Notes: generated by a model not told the origin, from the sequence alone. A stretch of DNA of 64,000 nucleotides from Arachis hypogaea (GCF_003086295.3 NC_092044.1:5172843-5236842), one strand, 5' to 3'; shown: positions 22,821-34,598, counted from the first letter of the stretch. Numbers and translations: made by a program.

Positions 22821-25800
22821 TTATATTCTTTAGTCTAACATTTTTGCAAAAAAAAAATGTACCATAAAGTCATAGGGATTTTCCATATTCACCCACTTTT
22901 TTTTCCCCTTACCTTGCCTTATTGACCCTAAATCAACCTTTTCTGAAGGTTGTTAATCACCAAAAGTTGTTCAAGATGGACACAGCCATGGTTTATATCA
23001 AATACAAATAACTGTTTGCTCTGCCTCTGTGTCTTAACATATTGTGAATATCTGAATGCTTACAACTTACACAGTGCAAATAATAATAAAAAAGATGTTC
23101 ATGTTTCAATTTTTCATTGTCGTTTCTTCATTTCTTCCACATGAGTTCAGAACAATTTGACATTGATTAACTTGAATTAGTCTGACCAATATCAATCTAG
23201 AAATAAAAGTCAGATTAAATTCAGTTTTTTCTGGTTCTCAGTTATTTAAAACCAACCAAATCAAACCGAATCGAACCGAAGGAAGAGATGTGTAAAAAAT
23301 CTTGATATTCTGTTATGTGTCTGCTCTGTCTCTAACCGTATATAACTGATTTTGTTGTTTTTTTTTTATCAGAAGCCAACATCTCAATCTGGTGCAGTTG
23401 CCTCACCACCTCAAGCACGTGCTCGTGTTCAGATTCGCAACAATGGTAGAAAACTCCCCCTCCGAGTCTTGGCTGTGCTGCCACCACGTCCTCTGCACGT
23501 GCCAGCGCAACCACATCTTCGCCTGCTGCCTCTCAGTTCTCAACATCGCTTCAGCACTCTAAATTCATATGTCAAATTTTAACTTCGAATCTTTCCTAGT
23601 GATATCTTTTCCGTATTGGCAATTATCTTCCCATGATCGAAACCAATTGAAATAAAAAGAGCTGGTGACCGAATAAATTAGGATTCTCCATTATTATTAG
23701 TGAAGCTGATTTTTTATTTTTTTTTGAATTGAAAGAGACAATGATGATGTTACATGCTTGTATTAGATTAAGGCGTGGCAGGTACATGTGTATTTGGATG
23801 GTGTTGTCATTCTTAGGTGTTAGCCAAATAGATGTTGGACAAAAAAAAATGTTTAAAGTTAGTGATTAATAAAAGAGAAATTTATCAACTCTTCAAAATA
23901 GATTTGACTTGAGTTCTACAATTACAGTAACGAAATTTAAACATTAGCTAGGACCTAGGAGGATTATTGTTTTTATCGCAAAAGTTTTCAAGAATTTATT
24001 TTAAGCAAATTATATACCTACAAAAAATTAACTATTAAATTAATTATTTTATATTCGTGTATAAAAATATGTATTGCATAACATATTTTTAAATATATCT
24101 TATAAAAAATATTATTTATATATAAAAATAAGTAATTAACCACCAAAATGAGTTATTAATGTATTTATATATAAATATATGTGTTATTTAATTTATTTTT
24201 AATATATATTTTATACTAATAATTGATTTTAGTTAAGAGTGGCAAAATGGACTGAACCCATCGAGTTGACCCGCTAAAAAAGGTGGGTCGATTTAGAATT
24301 TGAAATCCACCAACTTTTTAAAAAAATTACCAAATTTGCGGGTTTTGGTGGGATGGGCCGACCCACCGGACCAAAGATTTTTATTATTTTTTTATTAAAT
24401 AAAAGAGTGATTATTATTACAAAATTAATAATTATATAATTTTTAAATACTTTTTTTGTTTTTTTATTCTTCTTTTAACTATTAACTTTATTTATTTTAT
24501 TTTATAATTTTGTATATATATTTAAATTATGTGACTTATTTTTTAAAATAAAGATGATTCTATTGACAAATATAAAATTGAACAATTTTATTGAAGTTAA
24601 AAATTAGAAAAAAATAGTAAAAATATTTATATTATAATTTGACTATCTTTTATTTGTATTTGATTTTTTTAATTATTAATTTTAGTTAATTTTAATGAAT
24701 TTTATTTTTAAAACAAAAAAAGTCAAGCGGGCTAGCCCGCCAATCCGCCATAAAGTGGAGCGGGCTAGCATTTTGAACCTATTTTAGTTGGCGGGGTGGG
24801 TTGGCCCGTCCCGTTTTATGGTGCAGGCTTAGCGAGGCGGAGCGGATTGGGACGGACTGACCCGCTTTACTACTCTCAGTAATTAAATTTTAGTATACAC
24901 TTAATATAATATTTTTTATTTTAATATGTATTTTATACGAATAATTAATTTAATAATTAATTTTTAACGCACATTTAATCATTTATTTATATAAAGTAAA
25001 TTTATAGCATAATTTTCAAAAATTTAATTATCTTATGGGTTTAGCTAACACGTGTTTTTAAGGCACATGATAAGCTTATTATTAGTAAAAAAATTTAATT
25101 ATTTTTATTTAATAGGTATAAAATAAATGTATTAGAAACTTAAATCTTTTATATTTCCAATATAAATCTTCTAAATTTATAATCTTAAATTATGTTTTTA
25201 GGGTACACGATAGGTAAACCTTTATCTTATCGGTTTATCTTATCGCCTAAATCAAATCAGTATATTTACTTGCTTTTGAAGTTCCAAATCTGATAAAGTG
25301 AAAATCAAAGAGTAAAATCACACCCCCGACTCCTAGCTATTTCGCTAACTTTCATTCCATTCCTTATCGATTGGAAAGTAACATTACGGTCCTTAACGAT
25401 TAATTTCGTCAGACATTCTACCCCTTCCGTTAATGACTAGTACTCCATTCAGAACTAACAAATTTTGTCTATGAGTCACGTTAGCTGATGACGTGTCAAG
25501 TAACCATTCCAAGAGACAAAATGTCTCTCCCATGTCAAAAATATGCTACAGTAAAATAGGATAATTAAATCTCTAAAAAAATTTTTATGAGACATTTAAA
25601 TTCCTAACTAATTTAAACATAAACACATATAATGAACTATAAAGTAGGATAAATATCCCTAAATTTCAATAAGTCATTGTATTTGCTACACTGCTTGCTG
25701 GCATTAGTTGGTAACAGCCTCAGTTTTTTGCTCTTCCTTCTCTTTCTTTTTCTCTGTAAAGTTTTGATATGAATACAATAAAAACTACCTCATCAAGTTC
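22821..25800. other. Downstream flank of phosphatase gene 1, duplicated at 33698-36455
   Basis: Sequence from the stop codon to the left TIR of the next element aligns nearly throughout with 33698-36455, for example attatattctttagtctaac after the stop and ccagcgcaaccacatctt at 23502. It has no convincing gene. The open frame at 23352-23582 is disrupted in the second copy. Differences between the two copies are mostly insertions. Confidence 0.75.
24237..24880. mobile_element. hAT-like MITE with GGGTCGACCC-type ends
   Basis: Both ends are rich in inverted gacccgc/gcgggt motifs (gttgacccgctaaaaaaggt on the left, gactgacccgctttactact on the right). The duplicated segment at 35555-35590 lacks it, reading directly through the corresponding position. 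That gives an independent boundary. Confidence 0.75.
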
Positions 25801-25837
25801 AATCTCTTTCAATTATTTTTTTTTTTTGAGAAAAATC

Positions 25838-26082
25838 GAAAATAGTCCCTGACAATTATCTCAAAAGACAACGAGGTCCTTGACAAAAAAATACCAATTT
25901 GGTCCCTGAGATTTATTTTTATGGGACTGATTAGTCCCTCTGCCAAAAAAAATCAATGTTATTTTTTTTGCACAGGGGCTAATCAGTCCAAAAAAAATCT
26001 TAGGAGTCGGGTTGGGTGTTTTTTTTCTTGGGGGCCTCATCGTCCTTTCGAGATAATTGTCAGGGACGGATGTGGTATTTAC
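25838..26082. mobile_element. Foldback MITE with agtccctgacaattatctc ends
   Basis: The left arm (25838-25880) has agtccctgacaattatctc, mirrored by gagataattgtcagggac at 26048-26066. It is nested in the long-TIR element. The two frames through it have no protein match. Confidence 0.75.
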
Positions 26083-26099
26083 TCTTTTCTTTTTAATCT

Positions 26100-26262
26100 C
26101 CAATACAAATTTCATGTCCCCATCTTTACAATATTCATTTATTAGTGTTGTGAATGTAATTTTGTCAGATTTTAAACCTCTCTCATTTATTTTATTCACA
26201 AGTTTTCTAACTTCCTTCAAATGACAGATCTTGTAAAGACCATTGATCCTTTTTCTTACATA
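26100..26262 (-). pseudogene. Pentatricopeptide-repeat (PPR) protein fragment
   Basis: On the reverse strand the frame reads INGLYKICHLKEVRKLVNKI, NERGLKSDKITFTTLINEY and CKDGDMKF. This is one full PPR motif and parts of its neighbours, with the usual helix pattern. A stop lies just upstream, and the frame downstream runs into unrelated MITE sequence. PPR proteins are RNA-binding factors of organelles; this piece has no start, targeting peptide or repeat array and is inert. Confidence 0.85.
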
Positions 26263-26440
26263 TCATCCAACAAAATCTTTGCAATATAAGAAGAAGAAGC
26301 AAATTAAAGTTACTACTAACCAAGGCCAACAATTAGTGCAGTAGTAAGTATAATGATTTGTTGAAATTCAGAGATATTTATCCTATTTCATAGATAATTA
26401 TGGGTTTATGTGTCTATGTATAAATTAGTTAGGAATTTAA

Positions 26441-27630
26441 GGTAGTGTTTGTTTGTAGAGACACGACAGAATAGGACACTAAAACAAAGATAATAGGATA
26501 GAGACATTAAAAATTATGTTTTGTGTATCGTGTTTGGATACGATGGATAGGACACTAATGTAATGTCCAGTATTATGTTTGGATACACATGGACAAGACT
26601 AAAATATTATATGAAATGACTAAAATAGCCATGTAATTCCAAATTTTTTAATATAAACTAATTTAATAAAGAATGAGAGTACATAGGAGTACAGACAGTA
26701 GGAACTTGAAAAAAATATTTGAAGCAGTCAAAAATTTTAATAAAAAATTATATAATAGTATTTATATTAAAATAAAATTTATAAATATAATTATTTTTTT
26801 TAAATTTATTATTAATATGTAAGAATACGTATGATTAATATTAACAAAAAAAAATAAATCTGAGTTTGATTAATAAAAAATTTCATTTAGGTTAATAAGC
26901 CAAATTAATTTTAAATACAAAATCACTTTTACAAAAAAATCCATTTTTACATGGAAAAAAATTAATTTTTGCACATAAAAATCTATTTTTATTTAGAAAA
27001 CTAATTTTTTTATCTAAAATTTTATTTTTCTTTTCAAAAAATTAATTTTTCTTTAAATTATATAAAATCAATTACAATTTATAAATTATTTTTTAACATT
27101 TTAAAATATCAATTTTATCTTTATAATATTTATCTTTTAAAAGTCTCAAAACTAATTATTTTTGTTATTATTTTTATTACAAATCAAATAATATAATATA
27201 AGGTTAAAATGATGTTGAAGTAAGAATGATAAGAAAAAAGAAATTAGCCAGTCCAATAAAAATTTCTATAAAAAAGAGAAAGTACCTAAAGAAAAAAATA
27301 GAAAGAAGGAAAACGTAGAAATAGAAAAAGAGCATGGAGAAAAAAAAAGTACTTTCTAAGAACAACGCAAAATAGAAAAAATAAGAAGGGGTAACAGTGG
27401 AATAATAAAAAATAGCACCATGGACAAAAAAGAAAAAAATTCATAAAAACAGTCCGTGTCCCTCTTCCAAATTTCGTGTCCATCATTGTCCTTCGTAAAA
27501 GAGTGGACACAAAAGTATAAAAAACTGTCCCGGAGACAATATGTTCAGTGTCCATGTCTTTGCTTCCAAACGCTTTTTAAAGATGTGCTGTCTATGTCTC
27601 TGTGTCCTGTCTCCGAAAACAAACGCTACC
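26441..27630. mobile_element. ggtagtgtttg-TIR element with TAA target duplication
   Basis: The ends are ggtagtgtttgtttgtagag (26441) and aaacaaacgctacc (to 27630), inverted copies. TAA flanks both sides (26438-26440, 27631-27633), as for PIF/Harbinger-type elements. It lies inside the right arm of the long-TIR element, so it is younger. A shorter relative is at 30617-31009. Confidence 0.75.
26698..27207 (-). mobile_element. hAT-like element fragment, nested
   Basis: Starting near cagtaggaacttg, the sequence matches the reverse complement of the right half of the hAT-like element at 14161-15173 over about 500 bp. The other end is missing. It sits inside the ggtagtgtttg element. Confidence 0.65.
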
Positions 27631-27695
27631 TAAGTGTCTTTTAAAATTTTTTTTAGAAATTTAATTGTCTTGTTTAACTGTAGTGTATTGTTAAC

Positions 27696-28084
27696 ACAAC
27701 AAAAAATATTTTATCTTTTAAAATAGTTTTTTGATATATCATCAGCTAATATAATAGTAGACAAAATTCATTAATTTTGGACCAAAATATTAATGGATGA
27801 GATATAATGTCTAATAAAATCGTTACAGGCTGCAATATTATTTTTCAATCGAAATGAAAATTAGCAAAATGGTCAGGATCCAGTGGGGTTTTACTCGAAA
27901 ATCAAGAGTCACTGCTATATTAAAAACAAATGGAAGAATTAATTATGGGATGGTTAAAACAAGACAGCAAGACTTACGAATTACAATACAAATATCCATA
28001 TGGCTTTTCAATTGCAAATCCTACTACTAGTTTGATTTTTTCACAAGATTTCACCATTCCGCTTAGCTTGTTCTCAATCTAAGC
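27696..28084. promoter_or_regulatory. Upstream region of HSP70 copy 1
   Basis: Positions 27995-28084 match the upstream 90 bp of copy 2 (52006-52095), including cttttcaattgcaaatccta and attccgcttagcttgtt. No unambiguous TATA box or heat-shock element was found by eye. Confidence 0.5.
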
Positions 28085-30417
28085 ATGAAGAGGGCCAGAA
28101 AGTACGAAGGACATGCAGTGGGAATCGACCTTGGCACAACGTACTCTTGTGTTGCCGTATGGCAGGAACAACACTGTCGAGTGGAGATCATTCATAATGA
28201 CCAGGGCAACAGAACAACACCTTCCTACGTTGCTTTTACTGCCAATCAGAGGCTAATTGGAGATGCTGCTAAGAACCAAGCTGCCGCTAACCCAATTAAC
28301 ACTGTCTTCGGTATATAATCATAGTAATTTTCTTACTTTCAATTTGTGCATGTGTTTTTTTCTTTTTCTTGATTTCTAACTTACACAATTATTATTGGTC
28401 TCTTTCTATTTTCGGATACATTAAGAAAAACAATAATGTAAGAAACTCCACTTTGTTTTTTCTTTTACTTCTTATTCTTATTTCAAGTTGTATTTTTGCT
28501 GGTTAGTTATGCTCCGTCCATCTTCACCACCCTTGTTGGGTGAAAGTGAAATTAGAAACTTATTCAAAATAAAGAAACTCTACTTATTGTTTATCGTATT
28601 AGTCCAGAGAGGGTTTTTCTGTAAATGCAGCTGCTTCTATTATAGACATTACCCTTTTTCCCAATATAAGAGTAGTTTTTTAGACTTAATTGTGTTATAT
28701 TAGTTCATTCAAAATTTGACATTGTTCAGAAAATCATTGTCTACCTAGCAAAACCCTTTCTTTATTTTCCTTCGTTTGTTTTTCAGATGTTAAGAGACTC
28801 ATCGGTAGAAAATATAGTGATCCGGTTATCAAGAATGATCTGTTGATGTGGCCATTTAAGGTCACTGCTGGTGCTGATGACAAACCAATGATTGTTGTTA
28901 CATACAAGGATCAAGAGAAGCACTTTTCTGCCGAAGAAATTTCATCTATGGTTCTCACTAAAATGCGAGAGATTGCGGAGGCGTACTTAGAGTCACCTGT
29001 TTGTAACGCCGTTATTACAGTGCCTGCTTATTTCAATGACTCTCAGCGCAAAGCTACCAGAGATGCTGGCGCCATTGCAGGTCTTAATGTGATGCGAATA
29101 ATTAGCGAGCCAACGGCTGCTGCTATTGCATATGGACTTGACAAAAGATCCGATTGCACTGGAGAACGAAATATTTTCATCTTTGATCTTGGTGGTGGTA
29201 CTTTTGATGTGTCTCTCCTTACCATTAAGGGTAAGGTATTCGAAGTCAAGGCTACTGCCGGAAACACTCACCTTGGTGGAGAGGATTTTGATAACAGAAT
29301 AGTCAGTTACTTTGTTAAAGAATTCAATAGAAAGAACACGGTTGACATTAGTGGTGACGCGAGAGCCTTGAGGAGATTGAGATCTGCTTGTGAGAAGGCG
29401 AAGAGGACTTTATCATATGCCGTTACTGCCACCATTGAATTGGATGTTTTCTTTAAAGGAATTGACTTCTATTCATCAATCACGCGTGCTAGATTCGAAG
29501 AACTTAATATGGACCTCTTCAGAGAGTGCTTGGAAACGGTAGATCGATGCATCACTGATTCGAATGTGGACAAGGCAAGTGTACATGATGTAGTCCTTGT
29601 TGGTGGCTCATCTAGGATACCCAAAGTGCAGGAGTTGCTGCAAGAATTTTTCAACGGAAAGGAGCTCTGTAAGAGCATCAATCCCGATGAAGCTGTTGCA
29701 TATGGCGCGGCTGTTAAGGCGGCTTTGTTGACTGGGGGTTCTAAGAGTAGTGCCCCAAATTTGGTGCTGCAGGATGTTACTCCTCTGTCTCTTGGTAAAG
29801 CCACAATGGGAGATGTCATGAGTGTTGTGATTCCAAGGAATACTACCTTTCCTGTAAAGAAATCAGAAACTTTCTTCACAGTTCAAGACAATCAATCACA
29901 TGTGCTTGAAGAGATTTATGAAGGTGAGAGGACAAGAGCCAGTGATAACAACTTGCTTGGTCGATATACACTTTCAGGAATCCCTCCTGCTCCTAAGGGC
30001 CATCCTGTATCGATATGCTTCGATTTAGATGCCGATGGCATCCTTATTGTGACATCTGAGGAAAAGACTAATGGAAATAAAAACCAGATTACCATAACAA
30101 ATGATAAAGGAAGATTGTCACAGGAAGAAATTGAAAGGCTTATTGAGGAAGCTGAGAGATACAAGGTTGAAGATGACAAGTTTCTTGAGAAAGCTAATTC
30201 AATAATTACTTTGGAGGATTATGTTTATGACATGGAGAAAGCGTTAATCAGTTCTAAGCTTTGTCCCGCGGATAAGAAGAAGCTCAATTCTGCAATTGAT
30301 AAGGCTATAACTCTGCTTGATGATGGTAACAAGGAGAACATAGAAAATCATGTGTTTGTCGAGTGTCTTAATGAATCTAAGCTCATTTTTGAGCCCATTA
30401 GAGCTAAGACTAGATAG
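28085..30417 (+). CDS. Cytosolic HSP70-like chaperone, copy 1, two exons, lacks EEVD
   Basis: Exons are 28085-28310 and 28787-30417. The intron splits the Asp codon at the position conserved in plant HSC70 genes. The product is 618 residues. HSP70 signatures are IDLGTTYS near residue 15, [14 protein letters not shown] near 208 and [16 protein letters not shown] near 346, followed by the linker [10 protein letters not shown] and the peptide-binding domain, including [11 protein letters not shown]. The protein stops at FEPIRAKTR, where canonical HSP70s continue through about 30 residues to EEVD, so docking of TPR cochaperones is not expected. The ancestral ATG has become AGG; the start used is an in-frame ATG two codons upstream (MKRARKYEG). 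It is otherwise intact. Confidence 0.9.
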
Positions 30418-30616
30418 TTTTGTTCAGATCTTCCTTTTGTTGAATTTTTAATGTTGTTTGTAATGCAAATCTTTATGACAGACATCTGAAGGAGATTTGG
30501 AGTTGATGGTAGATACATTCTGTAAAGGTATTTTTATGGACAGGTCTTGTAGATTTTGAATATGGTAAATGCTAATGTGTTGACTGAATTGGACGCACTA
30601 TAAAAATGTTCCTTTA

Positions 30617-31009
30617 GGTAGTGTTTGGTGGAGAGACAGAGATGGAAAGATTGAGACTAAGAGACAGAGACTAAGAGACAGAGATTAAAATAAATCTCAG
30701 TATTCTGTTTGGTGCAAAATGGAAGACAGAAATTGAAACAAGAATAAAACTCTAATTTAATGTGCACAAAGAATAAAATTAGAATTAATTAATTGAAATG
30801 AGGGTATTTTAGGTATAAAATGTTATTAAAGTTTCAATCTCCATCTCAAAAAATTTTAGTCCCCTGTGTCTCTACTTTTTTGAGGTACTGAAATACTGAA
30901 ATTTTGGAGACAGAGACAGAAATTTTAGTACCAGTCTCTGAACCAACAAACATGATACTGAGTCTCAGTCTCTCAGTCTCTGTCTCAGTACCTCAAAACA
31001 AACGCTACC
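30617..31009. mobile_element. MITE with ggtagtgtttgg ends
   Basis: The ends ggtagtgtttgg and aaacgctacc are inverted, and both subterminal parts are full of gagacagag/ctctgtctc motifs. The equivalent sites behind HSP70 copies 2 and 3 lack it (copy 3 reads gttcctttataaagat). A TA is duplicated at the junction. Confidence 0.85.
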
Positions 31010-31044
31010 TATAAAGATCACTTATTTCATTATTATTATATATT

Positions 31045-31155
31045 CTGGTAAAAACCAACTTGAGTTGATCGAATAGCTTGCTCATTCATTCGCTTAAATA
31101 AGTGTGGAGGGTTCGAATCTATCTTTATGTATGCAATAATTTATTTATCAGTAGC
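31045..31155 (+). mobile_element. tRNA-derived SINE relic
   Basis: A box A-like gatcgaatagcttgctcatt is followed by box B ggttcgaatc (31109-31118). It is shared with the flank of HSP70 copy 2 (54550-54650) but absent at the equivalent place behind copy 3. Confidence 0.55.
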
Positions 31156-31305
31156 AAACCCTTAAATGAAATTATAGTATGTGTTTCATGTACATTATAT
31201 GATTTTTAACTTGGCTATAGAGATCTACAAATTACTAGGTTCTAAACTTATTCAAGTAGATGTTTAAAAATTCAAAAAATTAAATCATGTTTTTCATTCA
31301 ATTCA

Positions 31306-31560
31306 ATATTTAATCATAGAGAGTATACAAGATTCACTATCCAACAATGGTGATGAGAACAAAAGGATCATGTCTTGGTGATGGAAGTGGTGACTATTGC
31401 CCAAACTTGAGGCTTAAAGAGAGAGATTTCATGATGTCAAGGGAAAACTTTCCAGTATGGGTTTGGATTTGCGAAGACCTTTTGCTTCTTAAGGCTTAGC
31501 GGAAAATCCATGGACAAGGACTTGAGCAAGTTTTGTCGCAATTAATCAACAAAATTGCTT
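31306..31560 (+). pseudogene. Fragment of phosphatase exon 4 behind HSP70 copy 1
   Basis: Sequence from tttaatcatagagagtatac to caagttttgtcgcaattaat copies the 5' two thirds of exon 4 of the HAD phosphatase gene (compare 22451-22700). Small deletions and frameshifts remove a codon block around the KAEIHPW region. No upstream exons are present. It belongs to the unit duplicated with HSP70. Confidence 0.88.
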
Positions 31561-32130
31561 AGTTTAAAACAATATCTTCAATTTGTTACCGTTTGAAGAA
31601 AATGTTTGTTCACAACTCATGAAAAGTTCTAGTTTTGAGTTAACATTTGTTTTAATAATAAAAAAATATTTCAATGTGGTACAACACCTAGATAATGTTA
31701 TAATATAGATGATCCAAAAGAACAAATATAATTAATGATAGTGTAACTTTGCTTTTTATTACCATTGATTATAGTATTTTAAAAAATATTGCTAAAATTA
31801 AAATATATTTTTTTATATCGTTAAACAATTTTTTTTAAAAATGTCGTTAAGAAAAAAGTATTACTAAAACATAAAAAAATAACCTTACTTTTAACAACAT
31901 TTATGTAGTTGTAGTATAAACATATACAAAAATATAATAATTTATTTTTTCCTCCTCAATTCATATATCTCATTTTCTTGAGGCTTTTGATATATTTTAA
32001 CTCCACTCCAACTTCACCATTGTCATCACTTTTAGGACAAATCACAAAAACAAATCAAAAGAAGGAATAAACTACACCATTTTACTAAAATAAAAAACGT
32101 TACATGAATCTTCCAAAACCACTGTCTTAT
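31561..32130. other. Gene-free spacer
   Basis: Positions 31561-31660 are shared with the flank of copy 2 (55036-55130). The rest is AT-rich without recognisable features. Confidence 0.5.
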
Positions 32131-32134
32131 GTAA

Positions 32135-32413
32135 TTCGAATGAGTCAAATTCGAATTAGAAAAATCAATAATAATTTGAATTAGACCAACTCGATTTAGC
32201 TAGGTTGCTATTAATTCGAATTAAGCCAATTCGAATTATTCATGCCTGCAGTTGTAGTGTAGTTCGAATCAAAGTGATTCGAATTACGCATGGATGAACT
32301 TATGGTAGTTCGAATGGGAGGAATTCAAATTTATGGAAGCATGTAACTAAGGGTAGTTCGAATTAGATAGATTCGAATTATGCACGAGTATGTTCGAAGT
32401 TGGCTGCTTCGAA
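32135..32413. repeat. Array of seven TTCGAA pairs at fixed 15-bp spacing
   Basis: TTCGAA palindromes (some with one or two changes) occur in pairs whose starts are 15 bp apart: 32135/32150, 32175/32190, 32215/32230, 32263/32278, 32309/32324, 32357/32372 and 32393/32408. Pair-to-pair spacing is 36-48 bp. The spacer sequences differ between pairs. Confidence 0.9.
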
Positions 32414-32511
32414 TTATCAAGCCACCCACGTAAATTCCATGACATAAATCTAATTCATGCAATTATTTTAATACACCAACAATTATATCTATGTGGAGCC
32501 AATGCTAAATC

Positions 32512-32928
32512 TAGGGGTGGCAACGGGGTGGGTAGGGGGCAGGTTTTTTCTCTACCCGATCCCGTCTCGCCACACAACAACCCGCATAGAAGCCATCCCT
32601 CTTCTACGCGGGTAGTAAAACGTTGAACCCTAACCCGCCCCGCTCCTATCCGCCCCTATAATTATTAAAATTCAATAAATAAAATTAAATTTCAAAATTT
32701 ATATAACCATCATCACATGCATAACATAAATTAAAGTAAAAATTTAAATATGATACAATATTATTAATCATTTACTAATTATTTTACATATATTATATAT
32801 ATATATATATTATATATTAAAATTATATATATTATATATATATAGCAGGTAGGTGCAGGGCAGGTAATTACCCGCGTCGAGCGGGTAGGGAAGGAGTGGG
32901 TACCGCGGGTTCGGTATTGTCCTCCCTA
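32512..32928. mobile_element. hAT-like MITE (taggggtggcaacgg ends), 417 bp
   Basis: The left end is taggggtggcaacgg and the right end cctccctag, with inverted cgggtag-type subterminal motifs. Target duplications gctaaatc (32504-32511) and gttaaatc (32929-32936) differ at one base. The centre has AT microsatellite sequence (32785-32850). Confidence 0.8.
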
Positions 32929-33499
32929 GTTAAATCGAATTCATTAGTTCGATAATACGAGTTTATGAAAAAATTACATTTTATAATGTTTAAAAATTTT
33001 TATTATGTAATAGGTTTGTAACGAGTACATTACAAATTTTTATAGTACTCATTGTAATAATATTTAATTTAATAATTGTTATTAAAATTTTAATGATACT
33101 CGTTACGAAATAAATAATTACAATAATTTTTTTTTATAAAACTTTCTTAAAAGATGCCATGAGTATTATAAAAAGTATCCATAAATTGATTTACAAATTT
33201 TTATAATACTCAAAAAATTTTCTAAAAAATGTTCACATTTTATAAAATTATTTATAATAATAATAATAATAATAATAATGAAGTTTAAACATATTTTATT
33301 ATATTAGGTTAGATAAAAATTAAATTATTTAAATAAATAATTCGGTGTTTAAAAGTCAACCATTAGAATAATTTTTTGAGAAATATTTATCACATTATAA
33401 ATTCATAATTGTGTAAGTATGAAAAATTTATTTTTTAAATTACGTCTTTAAATTAAATGGCTTTCAATATTATTAAATTTTCATATTTTTAAATCGGTC

Positions 33500-33697
33500 A
33501 ATTAAGGCTGAAATCCATCCATGGAGTGATGGCAAGAACTTGAGCACTTGAGCAAGTTTTGTTACAATTAATCAACAAAATCAACTCTTTGGATGATGAA
33601 AGCTCTCAACAATTCATCTTAATAGATTGCAAAATGCAGATTCTATCTGTCACTGTTCATGAGACTTTACCTAAAGTTCTTCCAGTTAGGTCTTGAT
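33500..33697 (+). pseudogene. 3' part of phosphatase exon 4, second fragment
   Basis: It begins at aaggctgaaatccatccatg and matches 22636-22820 through the terminal codons (LPKVLPVR-like end), with a small tandem duplication (cttgagcacttgagc) and a frameshift near the start. It is continuous with about 2.8 kb of downstream flank also copied from phosphatase gene 1. Confidence 0.88.
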
Positions 33698-33990
33698 TAT
33701 ATTCTTTAGTCTAACATTTTGTGCAAAAAAAATTGTACCATAAAGTCATAGGGATTTTCCATATTCACCCACTCTTTCTTCCCATTACTTTTCCTTATTA
33801 ACCCTAAATCAACCTTTTCTAAAGGTTGTTATCTCCAAAAGTTGTTCAAGATGGACACAGCCATGGTTTATATCAAATACAATTAACTGTTTGCTTTGCC
33901 TCTGTATCTTAACATTTCGTGAATATTTGAATACTTACAACTTACATAGTGGAAATAATAATAAAAAAGATATTCATGTTTCAATTTTTT

Positions 33991-34190
33991 TACAATAATA
34001 TTTTTGGTAACTGAAATAAACTAAATAAAGAAAAACAAAATAAACAAAATAAAAAACTGCTTAAATAGAGGGACAGTCCCGTTTAAGACTACTCTTAAAC
34101 TCCTCCCAAGGTGAAAGAAACTCCACATGCGAAAGTTGTAACTTCATCGCCATCTTTTCCATAGTATCTACCACCGTGTTTTCAATTTTT
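33991..34190 (-). mobile_element. Short LINE-like insertion
   Basis: A 200-bp insert is bracketed by an 11-bp direct repeat ttcaatttttt (33980-33990 and 34191-34201), with the T-rich side on the left. That suggests reverse-strand poly-A-type integration. The paralogous site near 23105 lacks it. Confidence 0.65.
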
Positions 34191-34598
34191 TGACAGTGAT
34201 TAACTTGGATTAGTCTGAGCAATATCAATCTAAAAATAAATAAAAAGTCAGATTAGATTCATCTTTTTTCGGTTTTCAGTTATTTAAAACCAACCAAATC
34301 AAACTCAACCGAACCGAAGAAATGTATAAAAAAATTTGTTATTCTGTTACGTGTCTGCTCTGTCTCTAACCGTATGTAACTGATTTTTTTTTGTTATTTT
34401 TTTTTATAAAAAACCAACATCTCAATCAGGTGCAGTTTCCTCACCACTTCAAGCACGTGCTCAGATTCGCTATAACAGTAGAAAACTCCCCCTCGGAATC
34501 ATGACTGTGTTGCCACCAAGTCCTCTGCACGTGCCACCGCAACCACATCTTCACCTGCTGCTTCTCAGTTGTCAACATTGCTTCAGCACTCTAAGTTC

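Larger units (their letters stand above)
25544..27695. mobile_element. Long-TIR (MULE-like) element carrying a PPR fragment
   Basis: The left arm (25544-25720) and right arm (26300-26440 plus 27631-27695) are inverted copies over about 170-190 bp, for example aaattcctaactaattt and ggataaatat on the left, mirrored at 26370-26440. The right arm is split by a nested MITE at 26441-27630. The interior holds a PPR gene fragment and a second MITE. Long arms plus a captured gene piece fit a Pack-MULE-like element. The left arm also exists at about 36190-36455 in the duplicated flank. Confidence 0.65.

Noticed and set aside
28993..30179. Reverse-strand open frames over HSP70 exon 2
   Set aside because: They are antisense shadows of a conserved coding sequence and recur at the same places in all copies.
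32135..32413. CRISPR-like reading of the TTCGAA array
   Set aside because: Repeats are only 6-10 bp, spacing is irregular between pairs, and the context is a plant nuclear genome.
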